A program made the translations under genes and the position numbers. DNA of 64,000 nt from Geothrix fuzhouensis (lineage in GTDB: Bacteria > Acidobacteriota > Holophagae > Holophagales > Holophagaceae): the NCBI RefSeq assembly GCF_024609325.1, contig NZ_JANHMQ010000001.1:62001-126000 (forward strand), in the 5' to 3' direction. Shown here one piece after another: positions 16,552 to 25,470 of this stretch. A model generated the notes under the pieces. The model saw only the letters and a program-made list of their open reading frames with translations. It made no database searches and had not been told where the DNA came from. The first letter of the stretch is position 1; every line of letters begins with the position of its first letter.

Positions 16552-17523
16552 CTAGTTGGAACCGATGCCCATCGCCTTGGCGGCCTTGGTGAGCTCGGGG
16601 ACCACTTCGAACAGATCGCCCACAATCCCGTAGTTCGCCAGCTTGAAGATGGGCGCCTCGGGATCCTTGTTGATGGCGACGATGAACTTCGAGCCGCTCA
16701 TGCCGGCGATGTGCTGGATGGCGCCGCTGATGCCGCAGGCGATGTAGAGGGTGGGGCTCACGACCTTGCCGGTCTGGCCCACCTGCATGCTGTGGGGCAG
16801 GCCCCAGCCCGCGTCCACCGCGGCCCGGGAAGCACCCACCACGCCGCCGATGGCATCCGCCAGCTCCTCGAGGATCTTGAAGTTGGCGCCGTCCTTCATG
16901 CCGCGGCCGCCACTCACGATGACGTTGGCTTCGCTGAGGTCCACCTTGCCGCCGGCCTTGGCGAGGATCTCCTTCACCACGGACTTGAAGTCCCCGGCCG
17001 GGGCGGCCAGGGCCTCAACAGTACCGGCACCGGCCTTCTCGGCGGCGGGGAACACGTTGGGGCGGGTGGTGGCCGTCTGCACGGCGCTGGAGAAGGTGGT
17101 GGTGGCGAAGGCCTTGCCGGCATACACGGGGCGCACTGCCTGCAGCTTGCCGTCCACCATGGACAGGCCGGTGACGTCGGACGCGTAGCCGGCGCCCAGG
17201 CGTGCCGCGGCACGTGGGATCACGTCCTTGCCCACGGCGGTGGCGGCGGCCAGCAGCACCGAGGCGCCCTTGGCCTTCACAGCCTCGGCGAGAAGGGTCG
17301 CGAAGGCATCACTGGAGTAGGAGGCCAGGGTGGGGGCTTCGGCGGTGAGAATCACGTCCGCACCGAACTTGGCAGCCTCGGCGGCGCCGGCACAGGAAGC
17401 GCCCGCGAAGAGGGCGCCGACCTTCTTGCCGGAGGCGTCGGCCAGGCGGCGGCCCTCGCTGAGGGCTTCTGCGCTGGGTTTGCGGATCTGGCCATCCTTC
17501 AGTTCACAGAACACGAGAATCAT
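16552..17523 (-). CDS. etfA: Electron transfer flavoprotein, alpha subunit
   Basis: The 323 residues match EtfA, the FAD-carrying subunit that accepts electrons from acyl-CoA dehydrogenases. The C-terminal FAD domain shows [42 protein letters not shown] and [21 protein letters not shown]. The start at 17523 has AAGGA upstream. It follows etfB by 44 bases on the same strand. No Etf-quinone oxidoreductase or bifurcating partner is adjacent. The acyl-CoA dehydrogenase at 50165 is a likely client in this window. Confidence 0.95.
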   Translation of the reverse strand: MILVFCELKDGQIRKPSAEALSEGRRLADASGKKVGALFAGASCAGAAEAAKFGADVILTAEAPTLASYSSDAFATLLAEAVKAKGASVLLAAATAVGKDVIPRAAARLGAGYASDVTGLSMVDGKLQAVRPVYAGKAFATTTFSSAVQTATTRPNVFPAAEKAGAGTVEALAAPAGDFKSVVKEILAKAGGKVDLSEANVIVSGGRGMKDGANFKILEELADAIGGVVGASRAAVDAGWGLPHSMQVGQTGKVVSPTLYIACGISGAIQHIAGMSGSKFIVAINKDPEAPIFKLANYGIVGDLFEVVPELTKAAKAMGIGSN

Positions 17524-17567
17524 GGATATCGTCCTTTCGAATCGGATCAGTCAGCGGAAGAGACCAG

Positions 17568-18317
17568 TTAGAAGACCTTGGCTTCGTCCTTGAGGGCCTG
17601 GAGCAGGGCCTGGGCCTGGCCTGCGGCGTCGCCGGGCAGGAGGCGGCCAGCGGGGCGCTCGGGGGGCAAGGTGAGGGCGCTCACGTGCGCGCCGGAGGTG
17701 ACGGCTGCGGCATCCAGTTCTTCGATGGTCTTCTTCTTGGCGGCCATGATCCCCTTGAGGCTTGCGTACCGGGGCTCGTTGAGGCCCTTCTGCGCGGTGA
17801 TGACCGCAGGCAGGGCGCCCTCGACGATCTCGGAGCCGCCTTCGACCTCGCGCTCGGCCTTGAAGGTGCCTTCACCGAGTTCCAGCTTCACCACAACGTT
17901 GGCCTGGGCGACGCCGAGCAGTTCGGCGAGCATGGGACCCATGGCGGCATTGTCGCCCCCCAATCCCTTGTTGCCGCAGAGGATCAGGTCGAAGCCCTTG
18001 TCCTTGGCGTAGGTGGCGATCATCTGGGCCACGGCGAAGGCGTCGCCCTGGCCGTCGCCCTTCAGCAGCACCGCGGTGTCGGCGCCCAAGGCCAGCGCGT
18101 TCTTCAGCACTTCCTTGGCGGTGTCGCCGCCCACCGAGAGGGCGACCACTTCGGCGCCTTTGCCTTCCTTGATGCGGATGGCCTCCTCCAGCGCGTATTC
18201 GTCATAGGGACTGGTGATCCATTTGACGTCCGCGGGATCGAGTGATTTCCCGTCGGCGGCGACTTTGATTCTGGTCTCAGTATCGGGGACCTGTTTGAGG
18301 GCGACGAGGATCTTCAT
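17568..18317 (-). CDS. etfB: Electron transfer flavoprotein, beta subunit
   Basis: The 249-residue EtfB holds AMP and forms the heterodimer with EtfA. Family stretches are MKILVALKQVPDTETRI at the start, DEYALEEAIRIKE, LCGNKGLGGDNAAMGPMLAE and RYASLKGIMAAKKK. The last is the recognition loop that docks on dehydrogenases. I chose ATG 18317, with GGGAG upstream, over the longer frame to 18395. Confidence 0.95.
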   Translation of the reverse strand: MKILVALKQVPDTETRIKVAADGKSLDPADVKWITSPYDEYALEEAIRIKEGKGAEVVALSVGGDTAKEVLKNALALGADTAVLLKGDGQGDAFAVAQMIATYAKDKGFDLILCGNKGLGGDNAAMGPMLAELLGVAQANVVVKLELGEGTFKAEREVEGGSEIVEGALPAVITAQKGLNEPRYASLKGIMAAKKKTIEELDAAAVTSGAHVSALTLPPERPAGRLLPGDAAGQAQALLQALKDEAKVF

Positions 18318-18503
18318 GGGCGCTCCCTGATGCGTCATGGACAGGCCGGTGGGAACCGGCCGAAAAATGGATTCTAGCGCGGCGTGACCTTCCACCTTAC
18401 CGGCCTTTGACGATCTTTGTGCCAGGAATCACGGATCTGCCCTCAGGTAGGTTGGTGCTGTCTCCGGGTAGGATTGGCAGCGTTCCGGTATGGTGGTCGG
18501 ATC

Positions 18504-19592
18504 ATGCATGACGCCACGCCGACCTTCGATGGAGCTCTCGTCCTCACGGGAGGGGGAACGGGCGGGCATTTTTTCCCGGCCATGGCCCTGGCGGAAGGGG
18601 CTCGCCGGCGGTGGCCCGGACGCGCCATTGCCTTCGTGGGAGCCCGTCGCGGCATCGAGGCCCGGGAACTTCCGGGCAGTGCTTGGCCTCACCTGCTGCT
18701 GGATGTGGAGGGGTTCCTGGGGCGGTCGCCGCTGCGGGCGGCGAAGTCGGCCTGGAAGCTCTGGCGCGCCACGGCCCACCTAAAGGCCATGTGGCGTCAG
18801 GGGAGGCCTTGGGCGGTGATCGGCACCGGTGGCTACGCAGCCGCGCCGGCCTTGCTGGCGGCGAAGGGGCTTGGCATCCCGTTCTTCCTGCATGAAAGCA
18901 ACGCCGCTCCGGGGGCGCTGGTGAGGCTCGTCGCCCCAAAGGCCCGGCGCGTCTGGTGTGGCCTGGAGGCGGTGCGCCCGCTGCTGCCCGGGGCCGATTG
19001 CCGTGTGGTGGGCACGCCGGTGCGGGACGCCTTCCTCCGGAATTTCCGATCGGCAGAAGCACTGGAACCGCCCTACCGGCTATTGATCTTGGGGGGTAGC
19101 GGCGGCGCCCGGACCCTCAACGAAGCGCTCTTGTTGACTGCGCCAGCGTTGCTGGAGGCGGGACCGGAATGGGAAATCCTGCACCAGGCCGGACCCGCCG
19201 AGTTCGAGCGGCTCAAGCCCCGCCTCCGCCATCCCCGGCATGCGCTGGTCCCCTTCATCACCCACATGGACGAAGCCATGGAATCCGCCAGCCTCGTCCT
19301 GAGCCGTTCCGGAGCCAGCACCTGCGCTGAGCTGAAGGCCGTGGGCCGAGGCGCCGTCCTGGTCCCCCTGCCCACCAGCGCCAGTGGCCACCAGCGCATG
19401 AATGCCCTCGCCCTGGCTTCGGAAGGGCGGGCGGCCGTCGTGGAGCAGGGGTCCGAGTTCCCGGACCGTCTTCAGCGTGCCCTGCGGCGTCTCATGGCGG
19501 ATGGAGAGGCGCGGCGATCTCTGTCGATCCCGCGGGAACCCAACCGGGCCGTGGACCTCTGCCTGGATGACCTGGCGGATCAAAGCGCCTGA
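18504..19592 (+). CDS. murG: UDP-GlcNAc:undecaprenyl-PP-MurNAc-pentapeptide GlcNAc transferase
   Basis: The 362 residues carry the MurG glycosyltransferase pattern: LTGGGTGGHFFPAMALAEG, GTGGYAAAPALLAAKG, FFLHESNAAPG, ILGGSGGARTLN, HQAG and LSRSGASTCAELKAVGRG with HQRMNA. MurG makes lipid II on the inner face of the membrane for peptidoglycan. It is away from any dcw cell-wall cluster, flanked by etfB (divergent) and tatC (convergent). The ATG at 18504 lacks a strong ribosome site. The sequence is fairly divergent, but the donor-binding motifs are complete. Confidence 0.9.
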   Translation: MHDATPTFDGALVLTGGGTGGHFFPAMALAEGARRRWPGRAIAFVGARRGIEARELPGSAWPHLLLDVEGFLGRSPLRAAKSAWKLWRATAHLKAMWRQGRPWAVIGTGGYAAAPALLAAKGLGIPFFLHESNAAPGALVRLVAPKARRVWCGLEAVRPLLPGADCRVVGTPVRDAFLRNFRSAEALEPPYRLLILGGSGGARTLNEALLLTAPALLEAGPEWEILHQAGPAEFERLKPRLRHPRHALVPFITHMDEAMESASLVLSRSGASTCAELKAVGRGAVLVPLPTSASGHQRMNALALASEGRAAVVEQGSEFPDRLQRALRRLMADGEARRSLSIPREPNRAVDLCLDDLADQSA

Positions 19593-19628
19593 CGGAGGTC
19601 TTCGGCCTTGTCAGATTTTATCGGGCGC

Positions 19629-20399
19629 TCACTTCGGAGTGCGCGGTTCCGCCAGCCAGGCGACCACCACGGAGATGAAGTAGAGACCCAGCAGCACGAC
19701 GCTGAAGAAGATGGTGGTCACCACCACATCCCCAGGCGTGAAGAAGGCGCTGAAGATCAGGATGGCCATGGTGGCGTGGCGCCAGTACTTCAGCATGAGC
19801 CGGGCCGTCACGATGCGGAATTTCGCCAGGAAGAAGAACAAAACCGGCAGCTCGAACATCACCCCGGTGATGAGCGTGGTGGAGATGAACAGATCCAGGT
19901 AGTCCGAGGCGTGCAGATTGGCCCGCAGCCCCGCGGAGGCGGCTTCCTGGAAGAGGATATCGCCCAGGAACCGGAAGGCCTGCTTGTAGGCGAAGGCGGC
20001 GCCAGCGAGGAAACACCCCGAGGTCACGAAGACGAACGGGACGACCAGGCGGCGCTCCTTGGGCAGCAGGCCGGGCCGGATGAAGGCCCAGAGCTGGTAG
20101 AAGAGGAAGGGCGCGCAGAACACCGCCGCGCACCAAAGCGAGAGCCGCATCATGCTGAAGAAGGGCTCGGTGAGGTCCGTGAAGGCGAAGGGATCGAGGG
20201 CGGCGATGGGTTTGCCGGTCTGGCGGGACATGGCCTCAAGGAAGGGCTTCTGGGCCCAGGTCCACAGCTTGAAGCGGAAGGCGTAGGTGATCGCGAAGCC
20301 TACGGCCACGATGGCGAGCGAGCGGACAATGCGCACCCGCAGCTCCTGCAGGTGCTCCCAGAAGCTCATCTTGTCGGGTGGCGTGGCCGGAAGCGCCAT
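19629..20399 (-). CDS. tatC: Twin-arginine translocase subunit TatC
   Basis: The 256-residue membrane protein begins with the TatC block (KMSFWEHLQELRVRIVRSL), which binds the twin-arginine signal. It also contains LTEPFFSMMRLSLWCAAVFCAPFLFYQLWAFIRPGL, given here only to place it at about 78-113, and the later ELPVLFFFLAKFRIVTA. TatC with TatA exports folded, cofactor-bearing proteins. It lies 65 bases after tatA on the same strand. The spacer holds a GGCCGGCC inverted pair. Confidence 0.95.
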   Translation of the reverse strand: MALPATPPDKMSFWEHLQELRVRIVRSLAIVAVGFAITYAFRFKLWTWAQKPFLEAMSRQTGKPIAALDPFAFTDLTEPFFSMMRLSLWCAAVFCAPFLFYQLWAFIRPGLLPKERRLVVPFVFVTSGCFLAGAAFAYKQAFRFLGDILFQEAASAGLRANLHASDYLDLFISTTLITGVMFELPVLFFFLAKFRIVTARLMLKYWRHATMAILIFSAFFTPGDVVVTTIFFSVVLLGLYFISVVVAWLAEPRTPK

Positions 20400-20420
20400 G
20401 GTCCTCGAGGGGGAGAAAGA

Positions 20421-20446
20421 GGCCGGCCCCCGTCAGGAGGCCGGCC
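20421..20446 (-). promoter_or_regulatory. GC-rich hairpin between tatA and tatC
   Basis: GGCCGGCC at 20421-20428 and 20439-20446 can pair across a 10-base loop. It has no T-run, so it is more likely an mRNA stability or translation element than a terminator. It could help set the high TatA to TatC ratio (inference). Confidence 0.35.
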
Positions 20447-20464
20447 GATGGAGGGCTTGAGGGC

Positions 20465-20659
20465 CTACTTCTTGTCCTTGTCGGCGGGGGGCGCGCTGAC
20501 ATCTTCCTTCACGGAATCCGTCAACTCGCGGCTGGCCTTCTTGAACTCCTGGATGCCTTTGCCCAGGCTCTTGCCCAGTTCCGGCAGGCGCGAGGGGCCA
20601 AAGAAGATCAACAGCGCGATGCCGATCAGCAGGATTTCCATCATTCCGAGATTGCCCAT
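20465..20659 (-). CDS. tatA: Twin-arginine translocase subunit TatA/E
   Basis: The 64 residues have the TatA layout: one N-terminal membrane helix (MMEILLIGIALLIFF), the hinge FGPSRLPELGKSLGKG, an amphipathic helix, and a charged tail ending in KDKK. TatA oligomers form the export pore. No separate tatB is nearby, so this protein may serve both roles, as in many minimal Tat systems. Confidence 0.95.
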   Translation of the reverse strand: MGNLGMMEILLIGIALLIFFGPSRLPELGKSLGKGIQEFKKASRELTDSVKEDVSAPPADKDKK

Positions 20660-20691
20660 GTTCGTGCTCCTTGGCGGGATGCGAATGCCCT

Positions 20692-21045
20692 TCAGGGTTT
20701 GAGATCCGCCAGCGCCAGGCCGGCCGGAAGGTCGAGTTCCATTCTAAGCAGGGCCTGCCCGTGAGTCTTGCCCTGGGCATCAGTTTTCACACTTTCGCTG
20801 CCGCCCCCGCCCAGCGAGTCGTGCAGGATGAAGTTGATGGCCTTGAGGTTAGGAACTTCAAAACGTTCAACACTGCCTTTGCATATGGTTGAAAAGTGAT
20901 GTTTGACACGTTCCGACGTAAGCTCTTGTTGCAACAAGCGATAGCCGGCCTCGGTGTAGGCGATGACGCCCACGTTGGAACCGTCCCCCTTGTCACCACT
21001 GCGGGCGTGGGCGATGTCTTCAAGGCGGATGCGGGTGTGGGTCAT
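20692..21045 (-). CDS. AtuA-like ferredoxin-fold domain protein
   Basis: The 117 residues match the stand-alone C-terminal domain of AtuA, a protein linked to acyclic terpene and leucine catabolism. Typical stretches are DIAHARSGDKGDGSNVGVIA, NLKAINFILHDSLGGGGSES and GKTHGQALLRMELDLP. The larger AtuA/DUF1446 partner is not in the window. Its ATG overlaps the ugd stop as ATGA, although no shared pathway with UDP-glucuronate is known. The biochemical role is unknown. Confidence 0.82.
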   Translation of the reverse strand: MTHTRIRLEDIAHARSGDKGDGSNVGVIAYTEAGYRLLQQELTSERVKHHFSTICKGSVERFEVPNLKAINFILHDSLGGGGSESVKTDAQGKTHGQALLRMELDLPAGLALADLKP

Positions 21046-22397
21046 TTGGCCTCCACGGTGCGGCGTCCCAGGGAATGGTAGGTCCAGCCCTTGGCTTCCA
21101 TGGCCTCCGGCCGGAACAGGTTGCGGCCGTCGAACAGGCAGCGGGCCTTAAGGGCCTTGGCGATGGTCTCGAGATCGGCCGCTTTGTAATCGGGCCATTC
21201 TGTGGCGATGAGCAGGGCGTCTGCGCCTTCGCAGGCCTCCAACGGTGTGGCAGCGTAGCGCACCTTGTCACCGATCTTGGCTCTCACGGCGTCCATGGCG
21301 GCGAAGTCGTGGACCACGACCTCCGCGCCCAGATTCACCAGGCCATCGATGAGTTCCAGGGCCATGCTTTCCCGGATGTCATCCGTATTGGCCTTGAAGG
21401 CCAGGCCCCAGAGGGCGAAGCGCCGACCCTTCAGAGGGGCGGGTACACCGGCTTTCACGTGGAAGTGGGCCTTCACCTTCCGAAGCAAAACTTGCTTCTG
21501 GTGGCGGTTGGCTTCCACGGTGGTGGCCAGGGTCATCATTGGTTGCCCGTATTCCCGGCCTACCTTCAACAGAGCCTGCAGATCCTTGGGAAAGCAGGAG
21601 CCGCCGAAGCCGGGGCCGGGATTCAGGAAGGCGGGGCCGATGCGGTGATCGGCGCCAATGGCCGTTTTCACATGGTCCACGTCCGCGCCCACTGCCTCAG
21701 CCAGATTGGCAATCTCGTTGATGAAGCTGATGCGCAGCGCCAGCATGGCGTTGGCAGCGTACTTAGTCAGTTCGGCGCTTGGGGGATCCATGCGGAACCA
21801 CTTGCCTCCGCTGCGGTCCAGGAAGGGCTGGTAGAGGCCCTTCATCACGGCCTCGGCGTGGTCCGTCCGGCAGCCCACCACGACGCGGTCAGGCTCCAGG
21901 AAGTCACTGATGGCCGAGCCCTCGCGCAGGAACTCGGGGTTGCTCACCACTTCGAAGGCGCGGTCGGTGTGTGCTGCGATCTCCGCGTGGACCCGCGCCG
22001 CGGTGCCCACGGGCACCGTGCTCTTGTCGACCACGATCAGGGGTTTGGCGTCCTTCCCCCGCAGGGCCATGGCTTGGCCGATCTGACTGGCCACCGCCAG
22101 CACGTACTTCATGTCCGCGCTGCCGTCCTCGCTCTGGGGCGTGCCCACGCAGATGAAAGCCGCGTCAGCCTCGGCGATGCCTGCCTGCAGGTCCGTGGTG
22201 AAGCGCAAGGCTCCGGAGGTCAGGTGCTTCGTGAGAAGGTCGTCCAGGCCCGGCTCGAAGATGGGGGATTCACCCTTCGCGAGGGTGGCCACCTTGGCGG
22301 CGTCCACATCGATTCCAAGGACCTGATGCCCGGCCTCGGCGAAGCAGGTGGCTGCCACCAGCCCCACGTATCCCGACCCGATGACCAGCACCTGCAT
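21042..22397 (-). CDS. ugd: UDP-glucose 6-dehydrogenase
   Basis: The 451 residues match the UDP-glucose/GDP-mannose dehydrogenase family, which oxidises UDP-glucose twice to UDP-glucuronate for surface polysaccharides. The NAD site is VLVIGSGYVGLVAATCFAEAG, followed by ICVGTP and KSTVPVG. The catalytic Cys is in PGPGFGGSCFPKDL, and LAFKANTDDIRESMA marks the C-terminal substrate domain. I chose ATG 22397 over the longer frame because the Rossmann fold starts at once and GAGGAC precedes it. Confidence 0.94.
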   Translation of the reverse strand: MQVLVIGSGYVGLVAATCFAEAGHQVLGIDVDAAKVATLAKGESPIFEPGLDDLLTKHLTSGALRFTTDLQAGIAEADAAFICVGTPQSEDGSADMKYVLAVASQIGQAMALRGKDAKPLIVVDKSTVPVGTAARVHAEIAAHTDRAFEVVSNPEFLREGSAISDFLEPDRVVVGCRTDHAEAVMKGLYQPFLDRSGGKWFRMDPPSAELTKYAANAMLALRISFINEIANLAEAVGADVDHVKTAIGADHRIGPAFLNPGPGFGGSCFPKDLQALLKVGREYGQPMMTLATTVEANRHQKQVLLRKVKAHFHVKAGVPAPLKGRRFALWGLAFKANTDDIRESMALELIDGLVNLGAEVVVHDFAAMDAVRAKIGDKVRYAATPLEACEGADALLIATEWPDYKAADLETIAKALKARCLFDGRNLFRPEAMEAKGWTYHSLGRRTVEAK

Positions 22398-22467
22398 GAC
22401 GTCCTCGCGCAAAGCACCCAGTGTAGCCACATCCCCGCTTGGTATCATTTCCAGGAACGGAGGCAGC

Positions 22468-23163
22468 ATGGCAATCCTGGCGGCACCCACGGGCAACGAA
22501 GTCAACTTGCTGGAGGTGATGCTCCATGCGGGCCCCGTCGCCAAGTCGGTGCTGACGATCCTCTTCACCTTCTCGCTGCTGAGTTGGGTCGTGATCATCC
22601 GGAAGGCGCTGCTCTACCACCGGAGTCGCGAGGTATCCGAACGCTTTCGCGGTGCCTTCAAGCGGGCCACGGACTGGCGTGACCTGAAGCAGCAATTGGA
22701 GCGGTTTGCCATGAGCCCGCTGGTAGGCCTCTTCGTGGCCGGCTACGGCGAGGTCACGTACCAACTGCGTCAGGTGGGTCCAGACGGCCGGCCTCAGCTC
22801 CGCAGCATGGAGGCCGTGGAGCGCAGCCTCCAGCGGGCCAGCGTGGTGGAGATGGGGCGGCTCGAGCGGTCCCTGGGCGGCCTGGCCACGGTGGCGGCGG
22901 TGAGCCCGTTCATCGGCCTCTTCGGCACCGTGTGGGGCATCATCGATGCTTTCCGCGGGATTGGCGCCACGGGGAACGCGAACCTGGCCACGGTGGCCCC
23001 CGGCATCTCCGAAGCCCTCGTGGCCACAGCCATCGGCTTGGTCGCGGCCATCCCCGCGCTCATGGCCTACAACTTCTTCCAGGGCCAACTGAAGCAGTTC
23101 CAGACGGAATTGGACGACTTCTCCCTCGAGTTCATCAGCCTTTCCGAGCGGAACTTCACCTGA
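22468..23163 (+). CDS. MotA/TolQ/ExbB proton channel family protein
   Basis: The 231 residues have three membrane segments and the TolQ/ExbB proton-channel block (LATVAAVSPFIGLFGTVWGI, then ATAIGLVAAIPALMAYNFF). Such proteins use the proton gradient to energise the outer membrane with a TolR/ExbD partner. No TolR, TolA, ExbD or TonB gene is adjacent, so it is an orphan here. GGAGG precedes the ATG at 22468. The downstream deacetylase frame overlaps its stop. Confidence 0.9.
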   Translation: MAILAAPTGNEVNLLEVMLHAGPVAKSVLTILFTFSLLSWVVIIRKALLYHRSREVSERFRGAFKRATDWRDLKQQLERFAMSPLVGLFVAGYGEVTYQLRQVGPDGRPQLRSMEAVERSLQRASVVEMGRLERSLGGLATVAAVSPFIGLFGTVWGIIDAFRGIGATGNANLATVAPGISEALVATAIGLVAAIPALMAYNFFQGQLKQFQTELDDFSLEFISLSERNFT

Positions 23164-23978
23164 GCAGCCTCCGCCTTCCCCTCTCCCTGGACTGGGAGGA
23201 CTGGTTCCAGCTCTGCTGCCCGCCTTTTGATCGGCCCGAGGCCCTGGATCGGTTCGAATGCCGATTGCCGCTGGCGACTGAGCGGTCGCTGGCCCTCTGT
23301 TCGGAGCTTGAGGCCAAGGCCACCTGGTTCTGCCTGGGGGATCAGGCCCGGCGCCATCCCGCCCTGCTGCGGCGCATTGCGGCGGAAGGCCACGCCATCG
23401 GCCTGCACGGTCTCACACACCGGCGCGTCTTCGAGATGGACCGGTCCGAGTGGCGCAGCGCGATGCGGGATGGGAAGGCCTTGCTGGAGGACCTCACGGG
23501 TTGTCCCGTGGTGGGCTACCGGGCCCCGGAGTGGAGCCTGCGCGGCCCCGCCGGGGAGTGGTGGCAGGATCTCCCGGAACTTGGCTTCCGGTATGACTCC
23601 AGCCGCGTACCCCTGGCCGTCATTGGAAATCCTGCGGCACCCCGGCGCCCATACCGGCTGGCCGAAGGTCTGTGGGAACTGCCGCCGCCCGTGCTCTGGT
23701 CGGGGCCGGTCCGCATGCCACTCTGGGGTTGGGGCCCGAGGGTGCTGCCCTTCGGACTCGTCCGGCGTGCTCTGGAAGTTTTGGCCCTGGACGATGCGGG
23801 CACGCCCCTGGTGCTGCACCCCTGGGAACTGGACGCGGAGCAGCCCCGGCTCGCGGGGATCTCACTGGGCCACCGTTACACCCACAGCATCGCGCTGCGT
23901 GGCTACGAAGGACGACTGCGTGAGCTTCTGGGCGGGATCCGCCTCACCACCCTGGAAGCCTGGGTGGAGTCTCAATGA
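23160..23978 (+). CDS. Polysaccharide deacetylase, probable CTG start
   Basis: The conserved protein is about 272 residues of the carbohydrate esterase 4 type. It has the catalytic/metal Asp block LSLDWEDWFQ, zinc ligands in GLHGLTH, RAPEWSL and the C-terminal LHPWELD. This is the subtype often found with exopolysaccharide (XrtA) loci; it removes acetyl groups from sugars. The conserved region begins right at the tolQ-like stop. I find no ATG, GTG or TTG in frame between about 22935 and the conserved core, so translation may start at CTG 23160, overlapping the TGA. The start is therefore uncertain. The end overlaps YaaA as ATGA. Confidence 0.85.
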   Translation: MSSLRLPLSLDWEDWFQLCCPPFDRPEALDRFECRLPLATERSLALCSELEAKATWFCLGDQARRHPALLRRIAAEGHAIGLHGLTHRRVFEMDRSEWRSAMRDGKALLEDLTGCPVVGYRAPEWSLRGPAGEWWQDLPELGFRYDSSRVPLAVIGNPAAPRRPYRLAEGLWELPPPVLWSGPVRMPLWGWGPRVLPFGLVRRALEVLALDDAGTPLVLHPWELDAEQPRLAGISLGHRYTHSIALRGYEGRLRELLGGIRLTTLEAWVESQ

Positions 23979-24697
23979 AGGGCGCGCCGATCATCCTGCT
24001 CGCACCTTCGGAGGACAAGGCTGCCGGAGGCGTGCGGGGTCGCTTGGCAGAGACGCCTGCTCAGCGCTGGGTGCGGGAGCGTCTGGTGGCCTTGGCGAAG
24101 ACCGGCTCGCCAGAGGCGCTGAAGAAGGCCTTTGAGGTGAAGGATCTGGCCCTGGCCAAGGCCCGGACCGAAGCCCTGGCACTGGCCCGGCCCGTGCCGT
24201 TGCTACCCGCGCTGTCGCGCTATTCCGGCGTGGCTTTTCAGGCGCTGGGCGCTGCCTCGCTGCCCCCCGAAGCCTGGATCCGAGTCTTCATCCTGTCCAA
24301 CCTGCGAGGCCTGGTTCGCGGCGATGAGTTGTTGCCGCCTTACAAACTCAAGCTGGGTGCCATCCCGGGATTGAAGACCCACTGGCGGAAGGCGCTGTCC
24401 GCGCAGCTGGAGGCCCTCCCCGAGGGGCCCGTGTGGGAACTTCTGCCCGGCGACTCTGCCAATCTGCTCAAGGGCTGGAGCCGGCCCCGGCACACTGTCG
24501 AGATCCTGGATGCCCGGGGCAAGACGATCAGCCATTTCTCGAAGAAGTACCGGGGACTGGTGGCGCGGTGGCTTCTGCTCCATGGGCAGGGCGATCCTCG
24601 GAAGGTGCTGAAGGGACACATACCAGGCTGCCGTTGGGCAGGAGTGGACGAGAACGACCGGGGCGGATTGATCCTCCGGCTGCTGGTGGAACCATGA
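23975..24697 (+). CDS. yaaA: YaaA/UPF0246 peroxide stress protein
   Basis: The 240 residues match YaaA (DUF328), a DNA-binding protein that lowers free iron and limits hydroxyl radical damage in E. coli. Family marks are the N-terminal ILLAPSEDKAAGG, LPPYKLKLG and the C-terminal TISHFSKKYRGLVARWLL. ATGA overlaps join it to the genes on both sides. Its role here is inferred from the family only. Confidence 0.88.
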   Translation: MKGAPIILLAPSEDKAAGGVRGRLAETPAQRWVRERLVALAKTGSPEALKKAFEVKDLALAKARTEALALARPVPLLPALSRYSGVAFQALGAASLPPEAWIRVFILSNLRGLVRGDELLPPYKLKLGAIPGLKTHWRKALSAQLEALPEGPVWELLPGDSANLLKGWSRPRHTVEILDARGKTISHFSKKYRGLVARWLLLHGQGDPRKVLKGHIPGCRWAGVDENDRGGLILRLLVEP

Positions 24698-25470
24698 GCG
24701 ACGATTGCAACCGCACCCCCTTCTGGCAGCGCCAGCCCCAGCTCCCCCTGGAGATCCAGCGCTTCTTCCAGGCCCGCATGGAAGCGGCCCTGGGCGATCC
24801 GGAGGCCCGCCAAGTCCTGGTCTGGCCCACGATCCTCGGGGCGCCGGCCCTGCGGAAAGCCCATGTGGAGGGCATTCCCGAGGCCGAGTTGCTGGCTCAC
24901 GCGGCCCGGATGCTGAGCGCCCTGGGTCACCACGACCCCGCCGCCGCCTGGCAGGCCCACCTGGCCGCCTGGCCGGACACGGCGGAAGCCGGACCCGCCG
25001 GCTGGCGCCCGACGGTCGCCTGGGGCGCCTGGGGTCCCTTGGTGAGCCTGCGCTGCGGTTGGCAGCTGGCGGCCCTCACGCCGCTGCCCTTGGGTGCCCG
25101 ATACCCGCTGGCCTGTGGTGTGTCCCTCTTCAACCACGGCCTCTACCATGAGTGCCACGACGCCCTGGAACCGCTGTGGGAGGCCGCAGAGGGCGACCTG
25201 AAGGGGCAGCTCCAGGGGCTCATCCTGCTGACGGGGGGGTACCATCACCTCCAGCAGAACAATCTGCGAGGCCTGATGGCTCTGTGGGAAGAGGGCCTGG
25301 GCCGGCTGGAAGCCTGTGGCGGCCGCGTCGCCACCCCCTGGGGTGAGGTGCGGGCCGAGGTCGCGCTGGACCTGACGGCCCGTCGGCTGGACCATGGGAA
25401 GCGCATGACGGACGACTCGGATCTATCGGCCCTGTGGGCCCTGGACCGCCCCACCTGGGAGCTGGCATGA
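24694..25470 (+). CDS. DUF309 family protein with N-terminal extension
   Basis: The 258 residues end in a DUF309 domain, visible as LFNHGLYHECHDALEPLWEA (about 145-165) and LQGLILLTGGYHHLQ. The HxxHE-type residues suggest a metal site. The first 140 residues are an Ala/Trp-rich region I cannot assign. DUF309 proteins are often near NAD or membrane genes, and nadB follows with an ATGA overlap. No reaction is known. Confidence 0.8.
   Translation: MSDDCNRTPFWQRQPQLPLEIQRFFQARMEAALGDPEARQVLVWPTILGAPALRKAHVEGIPEAELLAHAARMLSALGHHDPAAAWQAHLAAWPDTAEAGPAGWRPTVAWGAWGPLVSLRCGWQLAALTPLPLGARYPLACGVSLFNHGLYHECHDALEPLWEAAEGDLKGQLQGLILLTGGYHHLQQNNLRGLMALWEEGLGRLEACGGRVATPWGEVRAEVALDLTARRLDHGKRMTDDSDLSALWALDRPTWELA

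Noticed and set aside
20692-21045. Possible CRISPR or tandem repeats in any spacer
   Set aside because: No spacer in the window shows regularly spaced direct repeats of CRISPR length.
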